Part shown: one piece after another, positions 9,133 through 17,986 of the stretch
Layout of the letters: each line of letters opens with the position of its first letter
Position numbering within the stretch: the first letter of the stretch is position 1
Origin: Paenibacillus rigui
GTDB taxonomy: Bacteria; Bacillota; Bacilli; Paenibacillales; NBRC-103111
NCBI RefSeq assembly: GCF_002234615.1
Contig: NZ_NMQW01000057.1
Span: 62,001-126,000, forward strand
Length of the DNA stretch: 64,000 bases
Direction: 5' to 3'
Position numbers and translations under genes: made by a program
Notes under the pieces: generated by a model
Told to the model about the DNA's origin: nothing
The model's database searches: none
What the model saw: the letters and a program-made list of their open reading frames with translations, nothing else

Positions 9133-11445
9133 TCATTTCATGCTCGAACGTCTGTATTCCATTGCACTTATGGCGTGAATTCGCTTGAATGCCCGGCAAA
9201 ATGTGTTGGATGAGCTGTATCCGGCCTGCTCGGCAATTTCATAAACCGCCAGATCGGTTTGGGTGAGCAGTGCTTTGGCATGGGCCATTCTCAGCTCCTC
9301 CAAATAATCGGAGAAATTAACCCCCTTCTGCTCCTTGAAAAATTGGGACAAGTATCCCTTCGAAATGTTCAATTGTTCCGCGACCGAATCCAGACACAGC
9401 TCAGGACGGGCAAAATCCGTGTGCAGCATCTCCATAATTTTCTCCAGCAGCTGGATGTTCTGACTCTTCTTATGATCGTTAACGTACTCGCACACCTGCA
9501 TATAAGCCGCCCCAAGTGTCCGATAATTGTTCTCAAGCCCGGCATAAGATGCCGTATCGCCCGACTGCTTCATCTGCTCCAGTGCCATTCCCTCATCCAT
9601 TCCTACCTGCGGCAGCAGCTTAACCATCGTTCCCCACATCTCATTCTGGAACACCCTCAGCATGGGAACCGTCAGCCGTCTTTCTTCGAAGTTGATCCGG
9701 TACAGCTCCTCCAGCAGCGCCGCTACCCCTGCTTGCTCGCCGGCTTTAGCCAAGTTGCTCAGCCGCTGCTCCAGATCCGAGGGATAGTAGTAGCCGCTGT
9801 TTTCCTTGGGCAGCTCCCCGAACCGCATCATTCCGTTCATATTTCTCCAGGATAAGTATTCCAGCGAACGCTTGGCTTCCTCGTAGGAACGTGAAACATT
9901 GAGCACGTCCTCGTACATATCCCCTACCCCAAATCGGATCGCCATGTGCAGCCGCGTTTGAATCATATCCCCCACATCGCCGATCACCTCTTCTACATAC
10001 GCATGCCTTGATTCGGTCTTGCTGCCGGCCGATAAGGTAAACAAGAGCGCAATCTGATCCTCCGCCACATCATGCCAATGCACGCTGCCGCCCAGCTCGA
10101 CGCGAATGATGTCCTTTACCATGACACGCTTGACGTCCAGCTCCTCCAGCACATCGCGGTCCAATCCGTTATCATAGCCCCTGAGCTGCAGAATGACCAC
10201 CATAAAATAATGCCCGTCCGTTGCGATACCTACGTGCTGAAGCAGCACCGGAATATCCTTCCGGGTCACATATTCCCCCTTCAGCAGCCGCTCGAACAAG
10301 GCCGCCTGAAGCAGCGGCGCCTGCTTTTCGATTTTCCCTTGCAGCTCCTGGTTATTATCAATAAGCCGGGATACCGTATGCCGGATCAAATGATATCCGT
10401 CCGAGCCGGCGTAGCCTTCCCCGTTGGTTCGCTCCATGATCGTTTCCATAATATGTTTGAGCGGCCGGCTGTTGCGGTACGCGATGAAATAAGCGATCAA
10501 CAAGCCAATAGCCAAAAACAGAAAGGCCAAGGTGAAGGTCATCTTTTTTATGTACAGCACTTTTTTCAACACCACATTCACGGGCTGGGCAACCAGGTAC
10601 GTCCATCCGTTATATTGTGACGTCGTATAAGTAACCATCATAGGGGCGGAGCCTACAGTCTGCTGCACGCTGCCATGCCTGCCCACCAAGCTGCTCCTGT
10701 CTATCCAGTGTGCCATCCCGTCCGAAGAAACCGAGCTTATGATTTCGCCTGTCTCATTTATGATATAGGCCCAGCCGCCCCCGGAAAGGTCCAGGCCGCC
10801 AAGCAGCTTTTGAATTTCCCGATTATCAACCGTGATGGCAACCGAGCCTTGAGGAAAGCCCGGATAGCCTAAAGAATGAATATAGGTTACTAATGAATAC
10901 TTGGTTCCGTTCACCGTCACATCCTGTGCCGGGAGCACCCTGCGGTCATACCTGTCTCCGATAAACAAGCCCCGCCAAGCCTGGGTATCGAGCTGATTAT
11001 AGGAGAAATACGTTTGGAATTGCGGCAGCATATAAGTTGAGCTTTCCGCGAGGACGAGCTCACTATTTTTGTAGCTAATAAAATAATTGAATATAAAATT
11101 GTTGGATAGGCTGTAATTATATAAGCTTTTGCGGGTATCCAGCACTTTGTACGTATTCGCCCCTTCAAACGGCTGCGTTACATTGGTCAGCTGTACAATT
11201 CGCGTATCGTTAGCCAGCTGCAGCGCAATGGACGCGATTTCTGAAAATCTGCGGTCCATAATGTCTCTCGTCTGCTGAAGCAGATTCATATTGGACGCCG
11301 TCACTTCCTTCTCCATCTCCGCCAGCGTTTTGTTATAAAAAACCCAGCCGATTGTAAGCGCTATCAGAAGAAATAACATATTAGGAACCAGCAGCCGCAA
11401 AAAAAAGCTGTGACCGCTCGCCTTGCTTCGTTTGACAGTCCACAT
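9133..11445 (-). CDS. Membrane-anchored AraC family sensor-regulator (YesS-like)
   Basis: A 770-residue one-component regulator. An N-terminal membrane segment (LLVPNMLFLLIALTIGWVF) and a second at about residue 290-318 (MTFTLAFLFLAIGLLIAYFI) flank an extracytoplasmic Cache-like sensor of about 250 residues. A cytoplasmic linker leads to the AraC helix-turn-helix domain in the last 100 residues (LDSVAEQLNISKGYLSQFF; GYSSSNTFCRAFKRIHA). It therefore senses an external ligand and acts on DNA directly. ATG 11445 is preferred over the upstream TTG 11460, which overlaps its ribosome site GGAGGGG. It is upstream of and co-oriented with the importer genes, its likely targets, as is common in Paenibacillus. 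Confidence 0.92.
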   Translation of the reverse strand: MWTVKRSKASGHSFFLRLLVPNMLFLLIALTIGWVFYNKTLAEMEKEVTASNMNLLQQTRDIMDRRFSEIASIALQLANDTRIVQLTNVTQPFEGANTYKVLDTRKSLYNYSLSNNFIFNYFISYKNSELVLAESSTYMLPQFQTYFSYNQLDTQAWRGLFIGDRYDRRVLPAQDVTVNGTKYSLVTYIHSLGYPGFPQGSVAITVDNREIQKLLGGLDLSGGGWAYIINETGEIISSVSSDGMAHWIDRSSLVGRHGSVQQTVGSAPMMVTYTTSQYNGWTYLVAQPVNVVLKKVLYIKKMTFTLAFLFLAIGLLIAYFIAYRNSRPLKHIMETIMERTNGEGYAGSDGYHLIRHTVSRLIDNNQELQGKIEKQAPLLQAALFERLLKGEYVTRKDIPVLLQHVGIATDGHYFMVVILQLRGYDNGLDRDVLEELDVKRVMVKDIIRVELGGSVHWHDVAEDQIALLFTLSAGSKTESRHAYVEEVIGDVGDMIQTRLHMAIRFGVGDMYEDVLNVSRSYEEAKRSLEYLSWRNMNGMMRFGELPKENSGYYYPSDLEQRLSNLAKAGEQAGVAALLEELYRINFEERRLTVPMLRVFQNEMWGTMVKLLPQVGMDEGMALEQMKQSGDTASYAGLENNYRTLGAAYMQVCEYVNDHKKSQNIQLLEKIMEMLHTDFARPELCLDSVAEQLNISKGYLSQFFKEQKGVNFSDYLEELRMAHAKALLTQTDLAVYEIAEQAGYSSSNTFCRAFKRIHAISAMEYRRSSMK

Positions 11446-11574
11446 CCTGAACCCCTCCAAGCATAGAGCTTGATATCATTGTAATGGACTTCTTCCAACT
11501 CAACAACGTAAATAAATGTCGCACGATGTCAAATGAGCTCTGTTTCATGGACAAACCGTTATGCCTTGGGGGAC

Positions 11575-11604
11575 CAAAAAAATAGGACCTTCCGGCGGAA
11601 AGGA
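11575..11604 (-). terminator. Intrinsic terminator downstream of the DUF445 gene
   Basis: Read on the minus strand, CCTTTCC-GCC-GGAAGG is followed by TCCTATTTTTTT. It lies about 100 nt past the DUF445 stop. The rest of the 11446-11704 gap shows no convincing gene. Confidence 0.55.
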
Positions 11605-11704
11605 TGATCCCCTTCACCAGAAAGCCCTTCTTCCTATACAGCTTCTCGCGCGCGCTTGAATACTTGCCCGCTGCCAGGTTGCTGCCCCATCGCTTGCTGT
11701 CGCG

Positions 11705-12952
11705 CTATGCGAGCAGCTTGATACCCGCAAGCGCCAAGCCGATCAAGAAGCCGCAGATAGCTCCATTCACCCGAATCCACTGCAAATCTTTGCCCACCTT
11801 ATCTTCCATAAGGGCAATCAGCGTCTCATCGTCGAACCGGTCGATATTTTCCTTAATCAACCCGCCGATCTTATGATGATTCGATTCGATCCAACGGGCA
11901 ATTTGCTCCCGCAAACCGAGCTCCAGCTTGTTCATCAGCTCCGGGTCTTCTTCCAGTCTGCGAACGATGCCCGAAAGAAACGGCTGCACGTACTTTGAAG
12001 CAAAATCCTCCGTATTCACCCATTCAAGCGCCTGGGCTTGAACCCGCTGCAGGAGACCGAGCAGCTGCTCGCCAAGCTTCCACTGCGTCAGCAGCTGATC
12101 TTTCCAGCCTTCCAGCTCACTCGCGATGCGGGTCTGATGGTCGGGCTGATCCAGCCAATGACGCAGCGTCCGCATAACCGCCTGCCGGTTCACATTCCCT
12201 TCGTTCCTTAGCCCTTCAATGCCATTCAGCATAAACTGCTGAATCAATGTGCCGAGCTTCTCCTCGTTGAAAAATCCGACAAAAGCATTCAGTGCAAACT
12301 GCATCAAGCCGTTCGTCTTCAGGTGGGATAACGCTTCAACGGCCATCAGCCCCATCCGGTCCCGGATTTCATCCTTTGCAACCAGTTTTTCAGCCAGGTC
12401 CAGGACAAAATCGAATGCTTTCTCGTCATACTGCTTGGCATAAACCTGCTCAAGCACCTTTTCCAGCACCCTGCGCATGTCGGTGCTCTCGATCAGCCTC
12501 CGCAGTTCCTGCTCGGCGTAAGCAGCGATTTTCTCCAAGGGTACCTGCCGGATCACGTAATCGCTCAGCACCCTGATGCCCGCTTGGGCACTGTCCGTGG
12601 AAAGCTGCTCCTCCGCGCCGCGCAGCAGCTTGGCAGCCAACGGGACTTGGGACAGCTTGTCCATGATGCTTTGCTTGCTGAGCAGATCCTCCTGGATCGT
12701 CGTGACGAAGGCCTTGGACACCTTGTCGCGGTTTTTGGGCAGCAGCGCCGTATGCGGAATGGGAATGCCTAACGGATGACGAAACAGCGCCGTTACGGCA
12801 AACCAATCCGCAAGTCCTCCGACAAGCCCCGCTTCAAAGCCGCTCTGAACAAAGCGTACCCACGGGGCTCCATCTATAAATAAAGTGCCTGCAAATCCGG
12901 CCGCCATCACCCCAAGGGATACGGTTGCCGTATATTTAGAATTTCCGCTCAC
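11705..12952 (-). CDS. DUF445 family membrane protein
   Basis: A roughly 415-residue protein of the DUF445 family. The N-terminal membrane stretch TATVSLGVMAAGFAGTLFI is followed by the conserved family segment GGLADWFAVTALFRHPLGIP; the long middle is helical and charged, and a second membrane segment (GAICGFLIGLALAGIKLL) closes the protein. Molecular function is not established for the family. GTG 12952 was chosen because GAGGAG lies 9 nt upstream and the result fits the usual family N-terminus; an ATG at 12988 adds 12 residues but lacks a ribosome site. A TATAAT-like -10 lies just upstream. It is transcribed alone. Confidence 0.88.
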   Translation of the reverse strand: MSGNSKYTATVSLGVMAAGFAGTLFIDGAPWVRFVQSGFEAGLVGGLADWFAVTALFRHPLGIPIPHTALLPKNRDKVSKAFVTTIQEDLLSKQSIMDKLSQVPLAAKLLRGAEEQLSTDSAQAGIRVLSDYVIRQVPLEKIAAYAEQELRRLIESTDMRRVLEKVLEQVYAKQYDEKAFDFVLDLAEKLVAKDEIRDRMGLMAVEALSHLKTNGLMQFALNAFVGFFNEEKLGTLIQQFMLNGIEGLRNEGNVNRQAVMRTLRHWLDQPDHQTRIASELEGWKDQLLTQWKLGEQLLGLLQRVQAQALEWVNTEDFASKYVQPFLSGIVRRLEEDPELMNKLELGLREQIARWIESNHHKIGGLIKENIDRFDDETLIALMEDKVGKDLQWIRVNGAICGFLIGLALAGIKLLA

Positions 12953-13151
12953 TTCCCTAATCTCCTCTGTATGCAGCCATTCAAGCATTGTGGCTTGGCT
13001 TTATGTATTTCTTCTATTATAGAACATAAATGGGGAGGAAAATCAAATAAATGCGATTTTTTTGTCGATTAACTATGACTGCAGCTGTCAGGTTCCCGGG
13101 ATATACTGAAATAGAAGAAGCACACTAAAGAAATTCAAGGAGGCCGAGGAA

Positions 13152-14069
13152 ATGGTATACGAGAGCGCACTTCAACAGCTTAAACAAACCGGGACGCTGC
13201 AAGGGAAGGTAGCCGTGGTAGCAGGGGGGACGCGAGGGGCCGGCAGAGCCATTGCCATATCGCTGGGAGCTGCAGGAGCCACCGTCTATGTAACGGGAAG
13301 AAGCGTAAAGGGACGACCGGCGACGGAAGGACGAACGGAAACCATTGATGAGACCGCGGAATGGGTCACCGCCAAAGGCGGCGTCGGCATCCCGGTTCGG
13401 GTCGATCATACCGTCGAGGACGAGGTTCGGGGACTTTTCGAACGGATTCAAGACGAACAGCACGGCCAGCTGGATATTGTGGTCAATGATATTTGGGGCG
13501 GGGATGCACTAACGGTGTGGGGACAGACCTTCTGGGAGCACTCGCTGAAGGACGGACTCCTCATTCAGCAACGAGCAGTCCATTCCCACATGATTACAAG
13601 CTACTACGCGGCTCCACTCCTGGTGAAGCGCAAGCAAGGATTAATTATTGAAATTACCGATGGTGTCGGCTACGATTATCGCGGCAATCTGTATTACAGC
13701 TTAGCCAAAATTTCCGCCATCCACTTGGCGCAAGCTATGGCCAAGGATTTGCAGCCGCATGGCATTACAGCCCTGGCATTGACACCGGGCTTCTTGCGTT
13801 CGGAGGCGATGCTTGACCACTTCGGAGTCACCGAAACCAACTGGCAGGATGCCGTGAAACAGGAACCCCATTTCATCTCGTCGGAAACCCCCTACTTTGT
13901 CGGGCAAGCGGTCGCTGCGCTAGCGTCCGATTCGAGGGTAGCGGACAAAAGAGGCATGTCGCTGTCCAGCTGGGAGCTTTCCCGCGAATACGGGTTCCAA
14001 GACATTGACGGCAGGAAGCCCGACTGGGGCCGCTACTTTGATGAGCATGTTGCCGGCACCTTGGAATAA
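13152..14069 (+). CDS. SDR family oxidoreductase
   Basis: A 305-residue short-chain dehydrogenase. The nucleotide-binding motif VAGGTRGAGRAIA is at residues about 23-35, the NAD(P)-side VTGRSVKG strand-turn follows, and the catalytic YxxxK appears as YSLAK in LYYSLAKISAIHLA. The chain is longer than classical SDRs (about 250), with an extra C-terminal WELSREYGFQDIDGRKPDW tail. The start ATG has AAGGAGG 8 nt upstream. It stands alone between divergent DUF445 and convergent BASS genes; the substrate cannot be inferred. Confidence 0.92.
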   Translation: MVYESALQQLKQTGTLQGKVAVVAGGTRGAGRAIAISLGAAGATVYVTGRSVKGRPATEGRTETIDETAEWVTAKGGVGIPVRVDHTVEDEVRGLFERIQDEQHGQLDIVVNDIWGGDALTVWGQTFWEHSLKDGLLIQQRAVHSHMITSYYAAPLLVKRKQGLIIEITDGVGYDYRGNLYYSLAKISAIHLAQAMAKDLQPHGITALALTPGFLRSEAMLDHFGVTETNWQDAVKQEPHFISSETPYFVGQAVAALASDSRVADKRGMSLSSWELSREYGFQDIDGRKPDWGRYFDEHVAGTLE

Positions 14070-14097
14070 AGCGGCGGAGAAGCTCACTGCATCCAAC

Positions 14098-15060
14098 TTA
14101 TGCCGCTTGGTTCGGCTGGCCCTTCAAGCGGTATTTCTTCTCGAGACTCGCACCATAGCCGGCAGCGAGCAGCTGCTGGAACAGCATTCCTGCGATAACG
14201 GGGAGCGCGACCGGCGGCGGGAAGAAGCTTATAGCAAGCACCGCGCCTGCGCTCAGATTGCGCATCCCCGAGTTAAAGGTCAGCGCCACCGTCACATCAC
14301 GCTCCCACCGCATGGCACGGGATGCCAGCCAACCGAGCAAATATCCGACCGTCGCACAGACGAAGGCGACAACGATAATCGTGACGAGCTTGAGATTGAC
14401 TTCCTTCAGGTAGGGCGCGACGACCGAGCTGTTGATCGCAACGACGATAAACAGTCCGATTTTGGTAAAGGGTGCAAGCCGCGGGCCCCATACCTTTTTA
14501 ATCCGGCCTTTGGTATATTGATTCAGAACCATCCCGATAATCGAAGGCAGCACGACCATCCAGAACAGCCCTTGCATCATGGACCAGCTATCCAGGTGAA
14601 CCTTGGCCCCTACGATAATCGACAGGCTGAGCGGGACCATAAATGGGGACAGCAGTGTATCCAGAAGAATAAGGGCGAGCGTCAGTGCGATATTACCGCC
14701 GTAGATGGTCACCCATACCAGGCTGACGACCCCTGTAGGGATAACAAACAGCAGCACAAAGCCCGTTTGGGTCAAATCATCGCCCGGGAAAAATAACGTC
14801 CCCGCGCCCCAGCCGAGGACCGGCATGATCAAATGCAGGATGACGAAGGTTGCGATAATGGGCATCGGATGCATCATCACCTTGCGCAGATCGTTAAAGT
14901 TGGAACCAATGCTGCCCGCAAAGGTCATGCAAGCAAATATCCACTGCACCAGAAAGCTGAACGAATGAAGCCATGAAGCACAAAGCAATCCAACCACGAT
15001 AGCTGTCGGTGTAAGGAACGGCAGCACCTTTTCCAAGGTTTTGTTTAACCGGTTTAGCAT
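14098..15060 (-). CDS. Bile acid:sodium symporter family transporter (YocS-like)
   Basis: A 320-residue integral membrane protein with about 9-10 hydrophobic segments. Features of the BASS family are visible: GSNFNDLRKVMMHPMPI near residue 50 and ALTFNSGMRNLSAGAVLA near the C-terminus, the crossover region that binds sodium in this fold. In bacteria, members carry organic anions (for example keto acids or pantoate-like compounds) rather than bile acids. ATG 15060 has a GAAGG ribosome site. A cre-like element (TGAAAACGATTGCT, minus strand, 15087-15100) lies upstream, hinting at carbon control. The substrate is not deducible. Confidence 0.9.
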   Translation of the reverse strand: MLNRLNKTLEKVLPFLTPTAIVVGLLCASWLHSFSFLVQWIFACMTFAGSIGSNFNDLRKVMMHPMPIIATFVILHLIMPVLGWGAGTLFFPGDDLTQTGFVLLFVIPTGVVSLVWVTIYGGNIALTLALILLDTLLSPFMVPLSLSIIVGAKVHLDSWSMMQGLFWMVVLPSIIGMVLNQYTKGRIKKVWGPRLAPFTKIGLFIVVAINSSVVAPYLKEVNLKLVTIIVVAFVCATVGYLLGWLASRAMRWERDVTVALTFNSGMRNLSAGAVLAISFFPPPVALPVIAGMLFQQLLAAGYGASLEKKYRLKGQPNQAA

Positions 15061-15395
15061 GATGAGACCTTCTCTCTGTTGTGGTGAGCAATCGTTTTCA
15101 AGCTATCCAAAAAATGTTAACGTGTGCATTGCATAATTATTTTTATTGTATCACATTTCCGGTTGCTGTAGAATGATGGATTTGACTATACGGCTAGAAA
15201 ATGATCCCTTGAAACAACAAGCGTCCCTCCGCCAAAGAGGGACGCTTCACTTTACATGGGAAAGACGCCTCACGGCGTCCTTGGTGTAAACTATGCTTTC
15301 GAGCCAGGGGGAAAGATTCGGATACAGGATCAACCGCTGCCTCTCTCTCCCATGGGTCTCACAAGCAAATTGCAGCTTATCTTCCGGGTCTCCTC
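15061..15395. other. Intergenic region with two hairpins and a cre-like site
   Basis: No gene is seen. It contains the promoter side of the BASS gene with the cre-like 15087-15100, a very stable hairpin AAGCGTCCCTC/GAGGGACGCTT (15219-15247), and a smaller GACGCC/GGCGTC hairpin near 15264-15279. On the minus strand the large hairpin is followed by TGTTGTTTC, so it may terminate the IMPase-like gene that ends at 15396. Confidence 0.5.
15219..15247 (-). terminator. Probable terminator hairpin after the IMPase-like gene
   Basis: An 11-bp perfect stem with a 7-nt loop; only a partial U-tract on the minus strand, so termination is probable but not certain. Confidence 0.5.
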
Positions 15396-16220
15396 TTACG
15401 CTGCATCCTCCTGCACCAGCAGCTGAAGCTGAGGCTGAATGTACGGATTAGCCGCCACGATGCCCGTGCTGCCCCAATCAAATGCTTCGCCGCCGCTTGA
15501 AGTAACCCGCCCGCCTGCCTCCTGGATGAGCAAAGCTCCTGCAAGCCATTCGTACAGATCAAAGCTGTATTCCCAAAAGCCGTCCAATCTTCCGCAAGCC
15601 ACATACGCAAGCTGCAGGGATACTGCGCCCAGCATCCGCACCGCGAATGCTTTTGGAAACACGCGAGACAACCCCTGCACCGCAGCCTGGGTCAACACCG
15701 GCTCCTCGGCAGGATAAGACGGAGGCGACGTCGCGATGACCGAGTCCGCCAATTGCCGCTTCGCCGATACATGAATCGGCTTCCCGTTCAGATAAGCTCC
15801 TCGTCCCGCTTCAGCGTGGAACAGCTCCCGTTTCACCGGATCATAGATGAAAGCAGCTGAGGGCTTGCCCCCATGAACCAGGCATAAAGAGATGGACCAG
15901 CTGGGAAGATCGTGCAAGTAATGGACCGCCCCGTCCAGCGTATCGCACACCCAATACGTACCTTCGAATTCGGGGCTTTTCTGCCGGGTTACATCGAATT
16001 CCGCTTCCGACCACGGAATGCCCGGATACCGTTTCATCAATCCGTCCCGCAGTGTGGATGTCATGAAAAGATCTATCTCCTTAAAGCGTTGAAACAGTCC
16101 TTCCCGCTCCTGGGGCCATTCCTCGGTCCTCGCCATTTGCCTGTAAATCTCATCGCCCGCCTGTACGACCAGCTCTCCACAATAAGTAACGTCAATTGTC
16201 ATCATCCTATCCATTCCCAT
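15396..16220 (-). CDS. Inositol monophosphatase family protein
   Basis: A 274-residue member of the lithium-sensitive sugar/inositol phosphatase family. The metal motif appears as WVCDTLDGAVHYLH (family: WxxDPxDGTxNF), followed by GRGAYLNGKPI and LAYVACGRLDGF. The usual WDxAAG near the C-terminus reads YEWLAGALLIQEAGG, so the last metal-binding Asp is replaced by Glu. The family hydrolyses inositol phosphates, sugar bisphosphates or PAP with magnesium. The start is uncertain: ATG 16220 follows GGGAGAAGGG closely, while ATG 16214 or ATG 16205 (ATGA overlap with the upstream stop) are alternatives. It overlaps the TrmB gene end, so the two are translationally coupled. Substrate unknown. Confidence 0.85.
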   Translation of the reverse strand: MGMDRMMTIDVTYCGELVVQAGDEIYRQMARTEEWPQEREGLFQRFKEIDLFMTSTLRDGLMKRYPGIPWSEAEFDVTRQKSPEFEGTYWVCDTLDGAVHYLHDLPSWSISLCLVHGGKPSAAFIYDPVKRELFHAEAGRGAYLNGKPIHVSAKRQLADSVIATSPPSYPAEEPVLTQAAVQGLSRVFPKAFAVRMLGAVSLQLAYVACGRLDGFWEYSFDLYEWLAGALLIQEAGGRVTSSGGEAFDWGSTGIVAANPYIQPQLQLLVQEDAA

Positions 16221-16996
16221 CCCTTCTCCCGCTTGTAATAATCAATCAGCTGCTCATAATGGCTGCCGTACCGCTCGGACAGCTGCGGTCCGAAATCCGT
16301 CTCGATATGCGTCATCAGCAGATCATGATAGAAGGCGTTCTTCAGCACCTCCACAACGGCAGCGTGATCCGTCTCTACCGCGGAAAGCCGCCTTTCTCCG
16401 CCAAAGCTGCCAAGCACCGCGGAGCTCCCGTCACATAAGATCGAGAACTTCCGTTCGATATGGGCCGGCCAAGCCTCGTCTCTTTTATGGAAAATCACGT
16501 TGTTCAGCGAGCTGCGTATGTCACCCAGCACAATAACGACAACCGTAACCTCCCTCGACTCTGCCTCCAGCAAAGCCGGCTGGAATAGCGAAAGCTCTTC
16601 CGCCCACAAGTCCACAACGATGCTGCGGCTAGCATTCGCAATTAACCGCTGTGCTGCGGTAACAATCGCGTCTTGGCCCTGCCAATTATAGAAAGCAGGC
16701 GCTTCCTTCGGCGGAGTCTTCAACTGCTGCGCCAGCAAGCTGGCCGTCTGGTCGAACTCGGTGCGCAGATGGCGGAGCAGCTGCTCGATCGGAACGGCAT
16801 CATAGCGTACCGGGTCGCCATCGATCAATCGGCACGCACCCTTATCCATGAGCGATCTGAGCGAAGCGTACACATTCGTTCTGGAAACAGATACCCGTTT
16901 GGCCACCTCGTAGCCGGATAAGCCGGATTGCTCATGAAGCACGATATAGCAGCGTGCTTCCAGCTCGGATAAACCGATTTTCGTTAACAGCTCCAT
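16202..16996 (-). CDS. TrmB family transcriptional regulator
   Basis: A 264-residue TrmB-type regulator. The N-terminal winged helix reads LSELEARCYIVLHEQSGLSG and VAKRVSVSRTNVYASLRSL, typical of this sugar-linked family; a middle region AQRLIANASRSIVVDLWAEEL resembles the ligand-binding part of TrmB proteins. A perfect 9-bp inverted repeat lies 25 nt upstream of the ATG (17021-17044), suggesting self-control. The next gene, an IMPase-like phosphatase, overlaps its 3' end, so the regulator probably controls sugar phosphate metabolism through this gene. It is divergent from a MarR gene. Confidence 0.87.
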   Translation of the reverse strand: MELLTKIGLSELEARCYIVLHEQSGLSGYEVAKRVSVSRTNVYASLRSLMDKGACRLIDGDPVRYDAVPIEQLLRHLRTEFDQTASLLAQQLKTPPKEAPAFYNWQGQDAIVTAAQRLIANASRSIVVDLWAEELSLFQPALLEAESREVTVVVIVLGDIRSSLNNVIFHKRDEAWPAHIERKFSILCDGSSAVLGSFGGERRLSAVETDHAAVVEVLKNAFYHDLLMTHIETDFGPQLSERYGSHYEQLIDYYKREKGWEWIG

Positions 16997-17020
16997 GATC
17001 CGTTTCTCTCCTCATTCGTT

Positions 17021-17044
17021 AGTAGTATGTTTAAATACTACTAT
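17021..17044. promoter_or_regulatory. Perfect palindromic operator candidate upstream of TrmB
   Basis: TAGTAGTAT (17021-17029), spacer GTTTAA, ATACTACTA (17036-17044): a perfect 9-bp inverted repeat in the 5' region of the TrmB/IMPase operon, placed where binding would block that promoter. Confidence 0.55.
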
Positions 17045-17182
17045 TGATTTTTATCAGAGTCAACCCGGCGGATTCGGATAATCGAACGAGTAGAAATTTT
17101 TTCATCGGCAATCATGTTAATTTTCGTGTCGATGTAGTAAAATAACATCATTTCATGTCTAATGTATAGGAGCCAAAGAAAC

Positions 17183-17638
17183 ATGAGCGTAGAACAGCAA
17201 GCTGCCGTATTATGGAGAAATTTAATGGATCTGAGCCGCCAGCTGAAACAGACGCTGCAAACAATGAACGCAGACAATCAGTTTAGCAATTCATCCCTGG
17301 CCGTCATCTTTCAATTGGAGCATAAATCCATGAAAATGAACGACATTGCCGATTATTTGTGCATTACGCTGGGGGCTGCTACAAGCCTTGTCGACAAGCT
17401 GGAGCGTCAAAATATAGTGTCCCGCATCCGCTCAGAAGAGGATCGGCGCATTATTTACGTGGAGCTGACCCCCACAGGGAAGGAAACGATTCTATCGATC
17501 CGCAAGCATTTTGCCGACGAGGCCGGGATTATTTTCGAGCATATTTCCGCTGAACAGATAAATATGTGGAACACGGAGCTGAAGCAGATTGAATCCGTGC
17601 TGTCCAAATATAACCATAGATCAACCGATTCCAATTAA
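17183..17638 (+). CDS. MarR family transcriptional regulator
   Basis: A 151-residue winged-helix protein of MarR type: core helices MKMNDIADYLCITLGAATSLVDKLERQ form the recognition part, and the wing reads RIRSEEDRRIIYVELTPTGKE, the DxR(R) signature of the family. ATG 17183 was chosen because AGGAGC is 9 nt upstream; an ATG at 17162 lacks a ribosome site. A loose inverted repeat GATGT/ACATC (17131-17149) sits over its promoter. No obvious target gene is adjacent in the same direction, so its regulon is unknown. Confidence 0.9.
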   Translation: MSVEQQAAVLWRNLMDLSRQLKQTLQTMNADNQFSNSSLAVIFQLEHKSMKMNDIADYLCITLGAATSLVDKLERQNIVSRIRSEEDRRIIYVELTPTGKETILSIRKHFADEAGIIFEHISAEQINMWNTELKQIESVLSKYNHRSTDSN

Positions 17639-17894
17639 CCCCCCTGCAGCCAGCCTTCGTACGAATGAAGGTATTTAATTTTGAAATCGCTGTCAGAAAT
17701 GAAATGACTCCTTCCATCGGGGGCGCCCATCGCTACAAGTTCCGGCTCCCCTAGCCGCCATCTGCGAAAAAATATCCTGTGCCGCGGCTGGGCCGGACGA
17801 TGGGCCGATGGGCCGAACGGAGCATTTGTGAGCCCATTCCCTAGTCCATCAGCACGAATTTCAAGGAACCGGTATTAGCAACCAAGTAAAAATA
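17639..17894. other. Intergenic region with a possible small-gene remnant
   Basis: No complete gene. At 17665-17754 an ATG opens a 29-codon frame beginning MKVFNFEIAVRNEM with no ribosome site; it may be the start of a decayed cupin-like gene. A repeated GATGGGCC unit occurs near 17800-17815. Nothing else is recognised. Confidence 0.3.
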
Positions 17895-17924
17895 TTGTAT
17901 TCCCACTATTTTCTAGCCTATAAT
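17895..17924 (+). promoter_or_regulatory. Probable SigA promoter of the stalk-domain gene
   Basis: TTGTAT (17895-17900), 18-bp spacer, TATAAT (17919-17924). A second TATAAT lies at 17936-17941. Both precede the gene at 17987. Confidence 0.55.
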
Positions 17925-17986
17925 TAAAGAGTTGTTATAATTTAACAATTCATATGCATAGATAAAAAGGAGTGGGAAGGACAGTT

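Noticed and set aside
9122-9135. cre-like TGAAAGCGCATTCT
   Set aside because: Two mismatches at conserved positions and overlap with the end of a coding region; not called as a site.
15219-15279. The two hairpins as an attenuator or small RNA
   Set aside because: No antiterminator partner or promoter is visible; a terminator reading is sufficient.
17665-17754. 29-codon frame beginning MKVFNFEIAV
   Set aside because: No ribosome site and it stops early; kept only as a possible remnant, not as a gene.
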